Positions 8,012 through 8,393 of a DNA stretch of 8,393 bases are shown here, piece after piece. Every line of letters starts with the position of its first letter. Position 1 is the stretch's first letter. The notes under the pieces were generated by a model. The model was not told where the DNA came from and did not search any database. It was given only the letters and a program-made list of their open reading frames with translations. The stretch lies in assembly GCA_021789565.1 (NCBI GenBank), contig JAJYJL010000271.1:1-8393 (forward strand), read 5' to 3'. The position numbers and the translations under genes were made by a program. This stretch comes from Acidobacteriota bacterium (GTDB taxonomy: Bacteria; Acidobacteriota; Terriglobia; UBA7540).

Positions 8012-8393
8012 TTACTCCGCCAGTCGCACTACTTCCCCAGTTGTCAGATGATAGAGCGCCTTGATGACGGTGAGTTTTCCGTCCGCCACTTTCTGCCGGA
8101 GCAATGAGCTGTTGCGCAGAAGGTCGCGCGCGCTGTGGCGGACGTTGGCCTGCTCGGCCAGGCGGAGCAGTCCATCGCCTTCGGCATGGCCTTTGACACT
8201 CTCGATGGCTGGACGGACCCGCGCAACAATCGACTCCAGATTCGCAGAAGGAACCTTCGCTCCTGAAGCTGCCGCCGCCACGGCCCCGCAGTTTTCATGG
8301 CCCAGGACCACAAGCACCTCAGATTGCAGATACTCCGCGGCGAACTCGATGCTGCCCAGTGCAATCGGATCTGCCAGGTTACCCGCCGTAGAT
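8012..8393 (-). CDS. Beta-class carbonic anhydrase, C-terminal part (5' end cut by the window edge)
   Basis: The enzyme interconverts CO2 and bicarbonate using zinc. The 126 residues present begin STAGNLADPIALGSIEFAAE and continue into VVLGHENCGAV, the core of beta-carbonic anhydrases. The His and Cys of GHENCG are two of the zinc ligands. The first Cys and the Asp-Arg pair (the CxDSR motif) would lie beyond the right edge. The frame stays open up to the last base, so the GTG at 8315-8317 is not the start; reading upstream of it recovers conserved sequence. The C-terminus (GKLTVIKALYHLTTGEV) matches the usual final strands. Whether it has a signal peptide cannot be seen. It is the upstream neighbour of the SCO gene on the same strand, so co-transcription is possible, although no functional link is established. 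Confidence 0.92.
   Translation of the reverse strand, partial: STAGNLADPIALGSIEFAAEYLQSEVLVVLGHENCGAVAAAASGAKVPSANLESIVARVRPAIESVKGHAEGDGLLRLAEQANVRHSARDLLRNSSLLRQKVADGKLTVIKALYHLTTGEVVRLAE

Noticed and set aside
8315..8317. GTG as the start of the carbonic anhydrase
   Set aside because: The frame stays open upstream to the window edge and encodes conserved family sequence (AGNLADPIALGSIEF), so the gene is cut by the edge and does not start there.

Overview
The window is GC-rich bacterial chromosomal DNA, most likely from an Acidobacteriota (soil acidobacterium). The main evidence is the intergenic repeats. A large inverted repeat at 1960-2086 has arms reading GTCATgCTGAGCGAAGCGAAG / CTTCGCTTCGCTCAGgATGAC, a dispersed element I associate with acidobacterial genomes, and there are several smaller REP-like palindromes. 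The gene content fits a free-living heterotroph with an elaborate periplasm. The phylum call is an inference. I see no phage, transposase, CRISPR or tRNA/rRNA signal.

Layout, left to right. Positions 1-600 hold no convincing gene. They contain hairpins, a short stretch resembling a degraded ketosynthase C-terminus, and open frames that run off the left edge. Three plus-strand genes follow. At 601-1920 is a leaderless type I phosphodiesterase / nucleotide pyrophosphatase-like enzyme of the alkaline phosphatase superfamily. At 2176-2868 is an unrecognised 230-residue protein with an HExxH zinc-protease-like motif. At 3184-5217 is a larger, exported alkaline phosphatase superfamily protein. The gaps between them are filled by the repeats.

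From 5300 to the right edge everything is on the minus strand, convergent with the first block. At 5300-6817 is a secreted protein with an N-terminal concanavalin/LamG-like domain and a TolB-type PD40 beta-propeller. At 7080-7961 is a membrane-anchored CusF-like + SCO1/SenC fusion, a likely copper chaperone for cytochrome oxidase. At 8012-8393 is the C-terminal part of a beta-carbonic anhydrase cut by the window edge. The carbonic anhydrase and SCO genes are only 50 bp apart and could share a transcript.

How the genes relate: two phosphoesterases of one superfamily, one apparently cytoplasmic and one exported, flank the putative metalloprotein, but nothing proves a shared pathway. The minus-strand block consists mostly of envelope proteins. 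I do not see a clear novel multi-gene system. The most under-described item is the HExxH protein at 2176-2868.
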